Positions 15,617 through 23,873 of a DNA stretch of 64,000 nt are shown here, piece after piece (within the stretch, counting starts at the first letter, position 1; every line of letters starts with the position of its first letter). Origin of the DNA: Chryseobacterium daeguense DSM 19388 (GTDB lineage: Bacteria; Bacteroidota; Bacteroidia; Flavobacteriales; Weeksellaceae). Location of the stretch: the NCBI RefSeq assembly GCF_000430825.1, contig NZ_AUMT01000001.1:242497-306496 (forward strand), written 5' to 3'. The position numbers and the translations under genes are program-made. The notes beneath the pieces were generated by a model. The model was not told where the DNA came from and ran no database searches. It worked only from the letters and a program-made list of their open reading frames with translations.

Positions 15617-16204
15617 ATGAAAAAGCTATCCTTTTTCTTCATATTTTTTATCAGTTTCGTTAATGCTCAAAAATTAACTTCAGCAGAACTTTCCATTATC
15701 AATCAGGGAGATAAAAACTCTGCCTTGCCCATCTACCAGACTACGGATGAATCTCAGCATACAACGCTGTTAAACTTATCAACAGAAATAGATCCACTGG
15801 ATCCGAATACGGTAACTCTGGTTAAGAGAATGAAAGAATCTTTGCTTTCAACAGACGGCGGAGTGGGAATTGCAGCTCCACAGGTGGGAATCAATAGGAA
15901 AGTGATCTGGGTTCAGCGTTTTGATAAAGAGGGAAGCCCGTTGGAATATTTCATTAATCCGGTAATCATCTGGAGGTCGGAACTGCAGAATCTCGGTCCG
16001 GAAGGGGATTTATCCATTCCTGATTTCAGGGATGAATTTTACAGAAGCAAGGTTATTCAGCTTGAATATGTTGATTTAAAAGGGCAGAAATATTCGGAAA
16101 TTGTAGAAGGTTTCACGGCCGTAATTTTCCAGCACGAGATTGACCATCTCTTTGGTATTTTAATTTCGGATAAAAAAGAAAAAGAGAAAAATGATTCTTA
16201 TTAA
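15617..16204 (+). CDS. Exported peptide deformylase-like protein with Cys-to-Asp metal ligand
   Basis: A 195-aa protein with the polypeptide deformylase fold: motif 1 GVGIAAPQVG (82-91) and motif 3 HEIDH (173-177) are intact. Motif 2, EGCLS in true deformylases, reads EGDLS, so the metal-binding Cys is Asp131. The N-terminus (MKKLSFFFIFFISFVNAQ) is a signal peptide, which would place the protein outside the cytoplasm where no formyl-methionyl ribosomes exist. It therefore probably is not the housekeeping Def. It may be a metallohydrolase with a different ligand set, or a peptide-modifying enzyme of the envelope. Confidence 0.8.
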   Translation: MKKLSFFFIFFISFVNAQKLTSAELSIINQGDKNSALPIYQTTDESQHTTLLNLSTEIDPLDPNTVTLVKRMKESLLSTDGGVGIAAPQVGINRKVIWVQRFDKEGSPLEYFINPVIIWRSELQNLGPEGDLSIPDFRDEFYRSKVIQLEYVDLKGQKYSEIVEGFTAVIFQHEIDHLFGILISDKKEKEKNDSY

Positions 16205-16254
16205 AAAGTGGACGCTTTTAAGAAAAGTGATTCTGTAACGAGGTAAAGTTTGAA

Positions 16255-17418
16255 TTAGCCATAATATTTTAAGGCTCTTCTAAATCCTCTATCAACAGCT
16301 TCCTTAACTGTATACGCATAAAACTCACCTTTATTTTTTATGTGAGTAAAGTCGTATTTTTGATCAAAAGGGAGATGGTAAATTTTTGATTCACCAAAAG
16401 AATCTCTATTTACGTTACACTTTATTCTTGGAAATTCAGATAATTGCATTTGAATAATTTCAACATTTAAAATTTTTGCAAATTCTTTTGCTGTATCTGA
16501 AAGTGCAGTATTAGTTATAAATACTGCCTTACAATTATTCTTAGATTTTAGGGTAGAAACTTTATAAATATAAGTTGTTGCAAATAATTGTAAAATATGT
16601 TTTTCATGAATTAATTTATCTTTAGACCAATATTTACATTGTACTATAAGTGTCTTATCATCTTTCACAGCAATTAAATCTCTTCCTAAATCTTTGAGTT
16701 TTTGCTCCATACCAAAATAAGTAACATTCCAACCTAAATTTTGGTAATGTTGTCCACAAAATAACTCATAATCTCTCCCAATTTGCCAGTTAGTTTTTTT
16801 ACCTTTAATATAGTTGTCTAATGCCAGTTGATTTCTTTGTATATCATCTAATTGAGCATATTGCTCTTTAGTAATATATCTAGAAACATAATCTTCATTA
16901 GTTATTTTCTCTATATTTTGTTTGTCTTCTAATTCTTTTAGAAAACTAATGTCATCAACATAATTTAAAAGCTCAGGAAATATATTTAATAAATATTCAT
17001 ATTTATAAAGCATTAATTTATATTGCTCAAGGTACAATCTAGACTCTTGCTTAAGTTCTTTAATTCTTTTTGCTTCAACATTTGCGGGTCTGGATTTATT
17101 TTCTAAATATTTTGAACTAATATCAAATTGAAATAAAAGAAAGTCGTTATGTAAAGTGATTATTTTTTTTATTGAATCGTTATTGAATTTATCTAAGTCT
17201 TTATAATGCTCGTCTTTTTCAATAATGCATTGCTTTAAATTGTTGTTTTGTTCTTCTAATTGTTTTGAGCTATTTTCAAGTGTTTTAAAATCTTTTTCTT
17301 TATTAATAAGATTAATTTTTAATTTTTTTGTTTCATTTTCTAATACTTTTTTAATACGAAAAAGAGAAATTGAAAAAATTAAAAGAATCAATATTAAAGG
17401 AATAAGAATTTCTAACAT
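16255..17418 (-). CDS. Membrane-anchored Mrr-like restriction endonuclease
   Basis: A 387-aa protein with an N-terminal hydrophobic segment (about 5-21), a coiled coil (about 25-80) and helical region, then a PD-(D/E)XK nuclease domain from about residue 210. Candidate catalytic residues are Glu218 (RDYELF), Asp247 (LGRD) and Gln260-x-Lys262 (VQCKYW), the D...QxK pattern of Mrr/HJC-type nucleases. The short C-terminal tail (TVKEAVDRGFRRALKYYG) is of unknown role. It stands alone between the deformylase-like gene and lipB, is more AT-rich than its neighbours and has no methylase partner. A type IV (modified-DNA) restriction or membrane-linked defence role is inferred. Confidence 0.7.
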   Translation of the reverse strand: MLEILIPLILILLIFSISLFRIKKVLENETKKLKINLINKEKDFKTLENSSKQLEEQNNNLKQCIIEKDEHYKDLDKFNNDSIKKIITLHNDFLLFQFDISSKYLENKSRPANVEAKRIKELKQESRLYLEQYKLMLYKYEYLLNIFPELLNYVDDISFLKELEDKQNIEKITNEDYVSRYITKEQYAQLDDIQRNQLALDNYIKGKKTNWQIGRDYELFCGQHYQNLGWNVTYFGMEQKLKDLGRDLIAVKDDKTLIVQCKYWSKDKLIHEKHILQLFATTYIYKVSTLKSKNNCKAVFITNTALSDTAKEFAKILNVEIIQMQLSEFPRIKCNVNRDSFGESKIYHLPFDQKYDFTHIKNKGEFYAYTVKEAVDRGFRRALKYYG

Positions 17419-17429
17419 AACTTTAATTA

Positions 17430-18161
17430 TTACTGAATAGTCACCAATTCCGCCTCAAAAACATCCGTAAAATGCTTTCTGATCTTCGCCTTAATATCTT
17501 CCATTTCTTCAGGAGTCAACTCTCTTTCAAGCTCTCTTTTTAAGGAAGTTACCTGCTTGTCTTTGATTCCACAAGGGATAATATATTCAAAATAACGCAT
17601 ATCTGTGTTTATATTCAGGGCAAAACCGTGTAAAGTTACCCAGCGGGAAGCTTTTACTCCCATGGCGCAGATTTTTCTGGCGTAAGGTTTTCCTACATCA
17701 AGCCAGACTCCCGTTTCACCCGGAGAGCGTTCACCTTTCAGGCCGTATTCAGCAATAGTTCTGATGATAACTTCTTCAAGATTGCGCATATATTTATGAA
17801 TATCCGTAAAGAAATTTTCAAGGTCAAGAATCGGGTAGCCTACAATTTGCCCGTAACCGTGATAAGTAATATCTCCGCCACGATTTACTTTTACGAAAGT
17901 AGCGTCAATTTGCTTTAGCTGATCCATCCCGGCCAGCATATTTTCTTCATGACCGCTTTTTCCAAGCGTGTAAACGTGTGGATGTTCTACTAAAAGAAAA
18001 TGGTTGGGCGTTGTAATATGTTGGTCAGCAGGCAGATCACGGTTTTTTATTTTGGTGTCAATAATATCTTTCATCAGTTTTTCCTGATAATCCCAGGCGG
18101 GCTGATATTCTTTGATTCCCAAATCTTCAAATTCTACTACTTTATTTTGATGTGTGTTCAT
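17430..18161 (-). CDS. lipB: Lipoyl(octanoyl) transferase
   Basis: Transfers octanoate from acyl carrier protein to lipoyl domains in lipoate biosynthesis, in the cytoplasm. The 243-aa protein has the family block RGGDITYHGYGQIVGYPILDL (about 94-114), the acyl-binding Lys region (ARKICAMGVK) and the catalytic Cys in IPCGIKDKQVTS. Length matches the family. It is 12 bp upstream of the Mrr-like gene on the same strand but there is no functional link between them. Confidence 0.94.
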   Translation of the reverse strand: MNTHQNKVVEFEDLGIKEYQPAWDYQEKLMKDIIDTKIKNRDLPADQHITTPNHFLLVEHPHVYTLGKSGHEENMLAGMDQLKQIDATFVKVNRGGDITYHGYGQIVGYPILDLENFFTDIHKYMRNLEEVIIRTIAEYGLKGERSPGETGVWLDVGKPYARKICAMGVKASRWVTLHGFALNINTDMRYFEYIIPCGIKDKQVTSLKRELERELTPEEMEDIKAKIRKHFTDVFEAELVTIQ

Positions 18162-18192
18162 ATCATTTTTTGATACACAAATTTAGTGATTT

Positions 18193-18927
18193 TTATGCTT
18201 TTACAGCATGGATGAAATCTATTGCTTTTTTCTTCCAGTCTCTATTTTGTAGTAAAATATTCACAAAGGCAGTTCCGATGATTCCGCCATCCGCTTTTTC
18301 AGTTACACTTTCAAAGTCTTCTTTTGATTTAATTCCAAATCCTATCATCACAGGGTTTTTCAAAGGTAAAGATCCCAGTCTTGAAAGATAATCTTCATTT
18401 TTCAAATCAGCATTTTTATTTCCTGTTGTAGATGAGGAACTTACAGCGTATAAAAACCCCGAACTCAAAGAATCGAGATACATAATTCTTTCATCCGAAG
18501 TTTCGGGTGTCACCAGAAAAGTAAAATTAAGGTGGTATTTTTCTAAAATTTTCTGATAATTTTTTTCGAATTCAATAGGCGGTAAATCCGGAATAATCAA
18601 TCCTGAAATACCACTTTCAGCGCATTCCTGACAAAATTTTTCAAATCCGAAACTTAAAACGGGATTAATATATCCCATTAAAATAAGTGGAATTTTTATC
18701 TCATTTTTTATAGATTTCAGTTGTGAAAATAATGTTGAAATTATCATTCCGTTTTTCAAAGCCAGCTCGTGTGCTTTTTGGATCACTGGCCCATCAGCTA
18801 CCGGATCCGAATAAGGCATCCCGATTTCTACCATATCTGCCCCGGAATTTTGTATGAGTTTTATAATCTCAGCGGTGTCTTCCAGTGCTGGAATTCCGGC
18901 TGTGAAATAGATGTTTAATTTTTTCAT
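18193..18927 (-). CDS. trpA: Tryptophan synthase alpha chain
   Basis: Cleaves indole-3-glycerol phosphate to indole, channelled to TrpB. The 244-aa TIM barrel has the catalytic Glu in MVEIGMPYSDPVADGP (about 32-47) and the phosphate-binding GFGIKS near the C-terminus. It is the last gene of the minus-strand trp operon, separated from trpB by 81 bp that carry a heptad-phased inverted repeat. Confidence 0.95.
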   Translation of the reverse strand: MKKLNIYFTAGIPALEDTAEIIKLIQNSGADMVEIGMPYSDPVADGPVIQKAHELALKNGMIISTLFSQLKSIKNEIKIPLILMGYINPVLSFGFEKFCQECAESGISGLIIPDLPPIEFEKNYQKILEKYHLNFTFLVTPETSDERIMYLDSLSSGFLYAVSSSSTTGNKNADLKNEDYLSRLGSLPLKNPVMIGFGIKSKEDFESVTEKADGGIIGTAFVNILLQNRDWKKKAIDFIHAVKA

Positions 18928-18940
18928 TTTATTTTGAAAA

Positions 18941-19032
18941 TAGAAGTTAGAGGTTAGAAATTAGAAGTTAGTATTTAGCAAGCAGAAATTTTTAATAATA
19001 ACTAACCTCTAATTTCTAGCTTCTAATTTCTC
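18941..19032. repeat. Heptad-phased inverted repeat between trpB and trpA
   Basis: TTAG occurs five times at exact 7-nt spacing (18947, 18954, 18961, 18968, 18975). After a short AT-rich spacer, the complementary units TAACCTC, TAATTTC, TAGCTTC, TAATTTC follow, also at 7 nt. The two arms match as an inverted repeat of about 30 bp. The right arm runs into the trpB 3' end, encoding its last eight codons including the stop. Confidence 0.8.
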
Positions 19033-20199
19033 TAAATACGTTTCCATATCCTTATCACCGCGGCCGCTCAGGCAGATCACTACAATATCATTTTTTTCAA
19101 ATGCTTTTTTTTCCAAAACCGCTAGGGCATGAGCACTTTCCAGAGCCGGAATAATACCTTCCATTTTAGTAAGTTCAAATGCAGACTCCAACGCTTCATC
19201 ATCATTAATGCTGAAAAATTCTGCCCGTTTTTCTTTGAATAAATTCGCATGAAAAGGCCCGATTCCCGGATAATCCAATCCCGCGGAAATGGAGTGGGGT
19301 TCAATGACCTGGCCGTCATTCGTCTGCATGACGAGGCTTTTGCTTCCGTGTAAAACACCCAAAGTTCCGAGGAAAGTAGTCGCTGCCGACATTCCTGAAT
19401 CAACTCCGTGGCCACCGGCTTCGGCTGCGATTAATTGTACATTTTCTTCATTTACAAAATGGTAAAAAGCCCCTGCAGCATTGCTTCCTCCGCCTACGCA
19501 GGCAATTACATAATCCGGGTTTTCTCTTCCGGCCTGCTCAAGAAGCTGTTCTTTGATTTCTTTTGAAATAATGCTCTGAAATCTCGCCACCAGATCAGGG
19601 AAAGGATGTGGTCCCACCACGCTTCCGATCACATAATGAGTCGTAACCGGATTATTGATCCAGTCTCTTAATGCTTCATTTACAGCGTCTTTCAGCGTTT
19701 TCGAACCTGATGTTGCGGGAATGACTTCTGCTCCCAGCATTTTCATCCTTGCAACGTTCGGAGCTTGTCTTTGAATGTCAATTTCACCCATATAAACGAT
19801 GCATTCCAGACCCAGTAAAGCGCATGCAGTAGCTGTTGCAACGCCATGCTGACCCGCTCCGGTTTCTGCAATAATTCTTTTTTTACCTAAATGTCTTGCG
19901 AGCAAAACCTGTCCAAGAGCATTGTTGATCTTGTGGGCTCCGGTGTGGTTGAGGTCTTCTCTTTTCAGATAAATATTGGTTTGATATCTTTCGCTTAGAT
20001 TTTGAGCATAATATAAAGGCGTTGATCTTCCAACGTAATTTTTTAATAAATCCTGATATTCTTGTTGAAAACTTTCCGATTCTATGATTTCCAGATAGTT
20101 TTTCTGTAACTCCTCTACATTGGGATAGAGCATTTCGGGGATAAATGCACCTCCGAAGTCTCCATAATATCCGTATTCATCAGGGTTTCTGTAAGTCAT
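19009..20199 (-). CDS. trpB: Tryptophan synthase beta chain
   Basis: PLP enzyme joining indole and serine to make tryptophan; partner of TrpA. The 396-aa protein has the PLP Lys in [13 protein letters not shown] (about 84-96) and the phosphate-cup GGGSNAAG, both typical of TrpB1. The last residues (EKLEARN) and the stop are encoded by one arm of a repeat array. The start codon overlaps the 3' end of the upstream unknown gene by 20 bp. Confidence 0.96.
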   Translation of the reverse strand: MTYRNPDEYGYYGDFGGAFIPEMLYPNVEELQKNYLEIIESESFQQEYQDLLKNYVGRSTPLYYAQNLSERYQTNIYLKREDLNHTGAHKINNALGQVLLARHLGKKRIIAETGAGQHGVATATACALLGLECIVYMGEIDIQRQAPNVARMKMLGAEVIPATSGSKTLKDAVNEALRDWINNPVTTHYVIGSVVGPHPFPDLVARFQSIISKEIKEQLLEQAGRENPDYVIACVGGGSNAAGAFYHFVNEENVQLIAAEAGGHGVDSGMSAATTFLGTLGVLHGSKSLVMQTNDGQVIEPHSISAGLDYPGIGPFHANLFKEKRAEFFSINDDEALESAFELTKMEGIIPALESAHALAVLEKKAFEKNDIVVICLSGRGDKDMETYLEKLEARN

Positions 20200-20704
20200 T
20201 TTGTAATTTATTTATCAATGAAATATTATAATCAAACTGTTGTTTATTAATCAGCTTGTTTTGGTACAAAAGGTTAATTTTTGCCGTTAAATTCACGATC
20301 ATATTCAGGTTTAGTTTGGAATTGTACATATTGACGGCAATTTCCAGATTATCCACCAGAAAATAGGAATCCAGTTTTTCATACAGGCAGAAAATCTTAC
20401 AATACACAAATCCAAAATCAAAACTCACGCTCGATTTCACATTGTTATCCAATAACTTATCGGCAATAATCACAAGGTGGTAGCTTTCCCACCGGCTTAT
20501 ATTTTTAAAGAAATACTGAATATCTTCTTTCTCAAATTTTCCGATAATGCTGATGAAATCTCCCAGAAGGCCGTCAATTTCCCAGTGTTCCGTATTGCTG
20601 TCATTCTGGGTAATAAACTTATGTAAATCGTCAATTTTCCTGTTCTCAAATTTTAAAGGAAATAATGCAGAATTCACCGTCTTTTTTAAAGACTGTAAAT
20701 TCAT
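20180..20704 (-). CDS. Unknown protein in the trp operon
   Basis: A 174-aa hydrophilic helical protein (start chosen at [11 protein letters not shown]; an in-frame ATG at 20752 would add a Lys-rich stretch crossing a perfect palindrome at 20718-20733). I recognise no domain. Features are a basic N-terminus, a block [18 protein letters not shown] near residue 40, and helices near the C-terminus. It lies between trpF (84 bp) and trpB (20-bp overlap) on the same strand, so it is transcribed and probably translationally coupled with tryptophan synthesis. A role there is possible but not shown by sequence. Confidence 0.6.
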   Translation of the reverse strand: MNLQSLKKTVNSALFPLKFENRKIDDLHKFITQNDSNTEHWEIDGLLGDFISIIGKFEKEDIQYFFKNISRWESYHLVIIADKLLDNNVKSSVSFDFGFVYCKIFCLYEKLDSYFLVDNLEIAVNMYNSKLNLNMIVNLTAKINLLYQNKLINKQQFDYNISLINKLQNDLQKP

Positions 20705-20787
20705 TCGCTTGATTTTTAAAAGCTTAAGCTTTTTTGAATAATATTTTTTCAAAATTGTATTGTTTTTCGTTGTTGTGTTTTTGTATT

Positions 20788-21417
20788 CTAATATAATTCT
20801 TTAAACGTTTTTATTTTACTTATATTTTTAATTCCCGGCTCAGTTTCAAATTTTGAATTGATATCTATGGCAAATGGTTTTTGGTTTAAAATTTTCACCT
20901 GATCAATGTTTTCCTCTGAAATTCCGCCACTCAAAAAGTAGGGAAGCGGCAGCTGTACGGTATTTAAAATATTCCAGTCGAATTGTTTTCCCGTTCCGCC
21001 AAAAGCTTTTGAATCGGTATCGAAAAGAAAATAGTCTGTATTTTCAGTAATTTTATCGTTTATTTTAATCTCATTGTTTGCTATTCTTATTGCTTTAATA
21101 ATCTTAATATCAGGTATTTCTTTCTTTAATTCGAAAATAAAATTTTCATTTTCATCACCGTGCAATTGAATATAATTCAGGTTTGCTTTTTCTGAAATTT
21201 CTACTATCTTATTAATATTTTCATTTACAAAAACCCCGACTTTCCCATGGTGATTGATTTCCGAAATCTCTTCCAGGGACAATTGATCCAAAACATATCT
21301 TGGTGATTTTTTATAGAAAATAAAACCAAGAAAATCTATATTTATAGAAGCCAGTTCATTAATCTGGCTGGTTTTGGTTAAACCACACACTTTTAACTTT
21401 GGTTTTTGTAAATTCAT
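20788..21417 (-). CDS. trpF: Phosphoribosylanthranilate isomerase
   Basis: Third step of tryptophan synthesis, an Amadori rearrangement to CdRP. The 209-aa TIM barrel has the catalytic Cys in KVCGLTKTSQI (about 9-19) and the catalytic Asp in FLFDTDSKAFGGTG (about 130-143), with FLSGGI at the phosphate site. It overlaps trpC by 4 bp, a translationally coupled arrangement. Length is normal. Confidence 0.94.
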   Translation of the reverse strand: MNLQKPKLKVCGLTKTSQINELASINIDFLGFIFYKKSPRYVLDQLSLEEISEINHHGKVGVFVNENINKIVEISEKANLNYIQLHGDENENFIFELKKEIPDIKIIKAIRIANNEIKINDKITENTDYFLFDTDSKAFGGTGKQFDWNILNTVQLPLPYFLSGGISEENIDQVKILNQKPFAIDINSKFETEPGIKNISKIKTFKELY

Positions 21418-22199
21418 AATATTACTTCAGCCATAAATTCTTTAAATTTTTCTCCCGGATCTTCATTTTTCATAAAATATTCACCCATAAGAAACCCGTC
21501 AAACCCTTTTTGCTTTAAAAATTTAAAATCCTGAACACTGTAAATCCCACTTTCTGCAACAGATACGGCATTTTCAGGAAGCTGGTTTTTTAAATTAACC
21601 GAATGCTGCAGATCAACTTTAAAATCCTTTAAATTTCTGTTATTAATTCCTACCAGATCAATATTTTGGTTAAAATGCTTAAGCTCATCTTCTGTATAGA
21701 TTTCAAGCAAAACTTCCATTCCCAATTCATGAGACAGCTCTGTAAATTCCATAACCTGCTGTGGTGAAAGACAGGCTGCAATTAATAAAACAGCGTCTGC
21801 ACCTATACTTTTGGCTTCATAAAACTGATATTCGTCAATCATAAAATCTTTTCTCAGAATAGGAATATTGATATGATTTCTTACACTTAAAATATCTTCA
21901 ATGCTTCCGCCAAAAAACTCCGTATCCGTCAGGATAGAAACTCCGCCTGCACCCAATTCCTGATATTTTGAAGTGACTTCCAAAGGTGATATTGTATCAT
22001 TAATAATACCTTTTGACGGAGATTTTCTTTTAAATTCGGCTATAATGCCGCTTTTATTTTTTATATTATGTTTTAACGAAAAATTTTCTCTTTCAAAAAA
22101 CATTGTATTTTTAAGATCACCAACTGGTATTCTTGATTTTGAAACAGAAATTTCCTCTTTTTTTCTTTGGATTATCTTGTCTAAAATATTCATCATCAT
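21414..22199 (-). CDS. trpC: Indole-3-glycerol phosphate synthase
   Basis: Ring-closing, decarboxylating step of tryptophan synthesis. The 261-aa TIM barrel has IIAEFKRKSPSKG (about 49-61), with catalytic Glu and Lys, and GINNRNLKDFKVDL and AESGI farther on. Three consecutive Met codons begin the ORF, and the true start could be any of them. It is a separate polypeptide from TrpF, unlike in E. coli. Confidence 0.95.
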   Translation of the reverse strand: MMMNILDKIIQRKKEEISVSKSRIPVGDLKNTMFFERENFSLKHNIKNKSGIIAEFKRKSPSKGIINDTISPLEVTSKYQELGAGGVSILTDTEFFGGSIEDILSVRNHINIPILRKDFMIDEYQFYEAKSIGADAVLLIAACLSPQQVMEFTELSHELGMEVLLEIYTEDELKHFNQNIDLVGINNRNLKDFKVDLQHSVNLKNQLPENAVSVAESGIYSVQDFKFLKQKGFDGFLMGEYFMKNEDPGEKFKEFMAEVIL

Positions 22200-22211
22200 T
22201 ACTTTTTTGAA

Positions 22212-23198
22212 TTATTCTAAAAGCAGCTCAAGACTTTTCAAAGCTTTTCCTCCGAATAAGCTTTCCTGAGCCTGAAATAGACAATCGTCATAGTTCCCGA
22301 ACTTATTCGTATGATGAAGTGCCATTGCAGCATTGGCTAAAACCACAGAATTTTGCGGATCGGTACCGTTACCACTCAGGATGTTCCTGAAAATTTTTGC
22401 AGTTTCCTGAACGGTTGCTCCCGCTTTTAAGCTTTCCGGCTTCACAGAATCAAACCCGAGGTCTTCCGTAGAATAAATTTCTTCACCGTTTTTTGTGATT
22501 ACTTTGGTGTCGTGGGTAAGGCTGATCTCATCGTAGCCGTCCATTCCGTGAATGAGGATGAAATCCTTCTTATCCTTTTGTAAAATATACTGGTAAATCC
22601 TTGCAATTTCAAGATTATAAACCCCAATCATGGAATATTGCGGCTTTGCAGGGTTCACAAGCGGACCCAAAAGGTTGAAAAATGTCCTTAAACCCAATGA
22701 TTTCCGGAGCAAGCCTACCGACTGTACGGCGGGATGGAAATACGGCGCATGAAGAAAGCAGATATTTGCTTTATCCAGATCCATGGTAAGCCTTTCCGAA
22801 TCATTTTTAAACTGATAACCAAGCTCTTCCAGCACATTTGAAGAACCTACAACGGTAGAAGTTCCGTAATTGCCGTGCTTTGTCACTTTCTGTCCGGCTC
22901 CGGCTACTACAAAGCTTGCCAGAGTGGATATATTGATGGTATTTTTCCCATCACCGCCGGTTCCCACGATGTCAATGGCATCACTGGTATCAAGATTCAG
23001 GGGAACAGCCATCTGCAGCAGGGCTTCCCGAAAGCCTTCAAGCTCTTTAAGGGTAATGTTCCGCATGAGATAAACGCTGATAAATGCAGTAACTTCCATG
23101 GCATTGAACTTGTTTTGCGCAATTTCAATCATGATAGCTTTTGCCTCAGATTTTGAAAGGGTATGATGGTTGAATAAATATTGTAGGATTTCTTTCAT
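22212..23198 (-). CDS. trpD: Anthranilate phosphoribosyltransferase
   Basis: Second pathway step, joining anthranilate with PRPP. The 328-aa protein shows GTGGDGKNTINISTLASFV (about 82-100), the PRPP-binding glycine-rich loop, and KHGNYGTSTVVGSSNVLEELG, the anthranilate site. It is a stand-alone TrpD, not fused to TrpG. It lies between trpG and trpC with short spacers (35 and 12 bp). Confidence 0.95.
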   Translation of the reverse strand: MKEILQYLFNHHTLSKSEAKAIMIEIAQNKFNAMEVTAFISVYLMRNITLKELEGFREALLQMAVPLNLDTSDAIDIVGTGGDGKNTINISTLASFVVAGAGQKVTKHGNYGTSTVVGSSNVLEELGYQFKNDSERLTMDLDKANICFLHAPYFHPAVQSVGLLRKSLGLRTFFNLLGPLVNPAKPQYSMIGVYNLEIARIYQYILQKDKKDFILIHGMDGYDEISLTHDTKVITKNGEEIYSTEDLGFDSVKPESLKAGATVQETAKIFRNILSGNGTDPQNSVVLANAAMALHHTNKFGNYDDCLFQAQESLFGGKALKSLELLLE

Positions 23199-23233
23199 TA
23201 CCGGGGTTTTAAGAATGAAAACATTCGCATTTT

Positions 23234-23836
23234 TTAATTTAAAAGGAAATTTTTAATAATAATCTCCCCGTCAGGCGTTAAAATACTCTCAGGGTGAAAC
23301 TGGACTCCGTGAACATCATATTGCTTATGCTGCAAAGCCATGATCATTCCGTCTTTGTCTACTGCGGTGATTTCCAGTTCTTCAGGGAAATTATTGTTAT
23401 CTACAGCCCAGCTGTGATATCTTCCGACTTCCATACCGGATGATAGATTTTTAAAAAGCTTGGTATCATTTTTCACAAAATCTGCCGAAGTTGCCACTCC
23501 ATGGAAAATCTCGGAAAGATTGATGAGCTTTCCTCCAAAAGCTTCAGCAATAGCCTGCTGACCGAGACATACGCCGAGAATACTTTTTGTAGGAGCATAT
23601 TTTTTTATTACATCCAATAAAATCCCTGCCTCTTCAGGAATCCCGGGGCCTGGTGAAAGGACTATTTTGTCGTATTTTTCAATTTCATCCAAGGTAATTT
23701 CATCATTTCTTACCACATCTACTTTTGCATTCAAAACCCTTTCAATGATTTGCACAAGGTTATAGGTAAAACTGTCGTAATTATCAAAAACCAACACTTT
23801 AATTTCCTGTTTTTCCTTATTTATATTGTTGTTCAT
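23234..23836 (-). CDS. trpG: Anthranilate synthase component II (glutamine amidotransferase)
   Basis: A class I glutamine amidotransferase supplying ammonia to TrpE. The 200-aa protein has LSPGPGIPEEAG, the nucleophile Cys in GVCLGQQAIAEAFGG (about 93-107), and the HPESI motif carrying the catalytic His and Glu near residue 182. It follows trpE after 37 bp. It could also serve p-aminobenzoate synthesis, as in some bacteria, but operon context favours tryptophan. Confidence 0.94.
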   Translation of the reverse strand: MNNNINKEKQEIKVLVFDNYDSFTYNLVQIIERVLNAKVDVVRNDEITLDEIEKYDKIVLSPGPGIPEEAGILLDVIKKYAPTKSILGVCLGQQAIAEAFGGKLINLSEIFHGVATSADFVKNDTKLFKNLSSGMEVGRYHSWAVDNNNFPEELEITAVDKDGMIMALQHKQYDVHGVQFHPESILTPDGEIIIKNFLLN

Positions 23837-23873
23837 TTTTTTCTTGTTTAAAGTTTAATTTACTCTTCATTTA

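Noticed and set aside
18941..19032. CRISPR array
   Set aside because: The 7-nt units lack constant repeats of 24-40 bp with unique spacers, and no cas genes are present.
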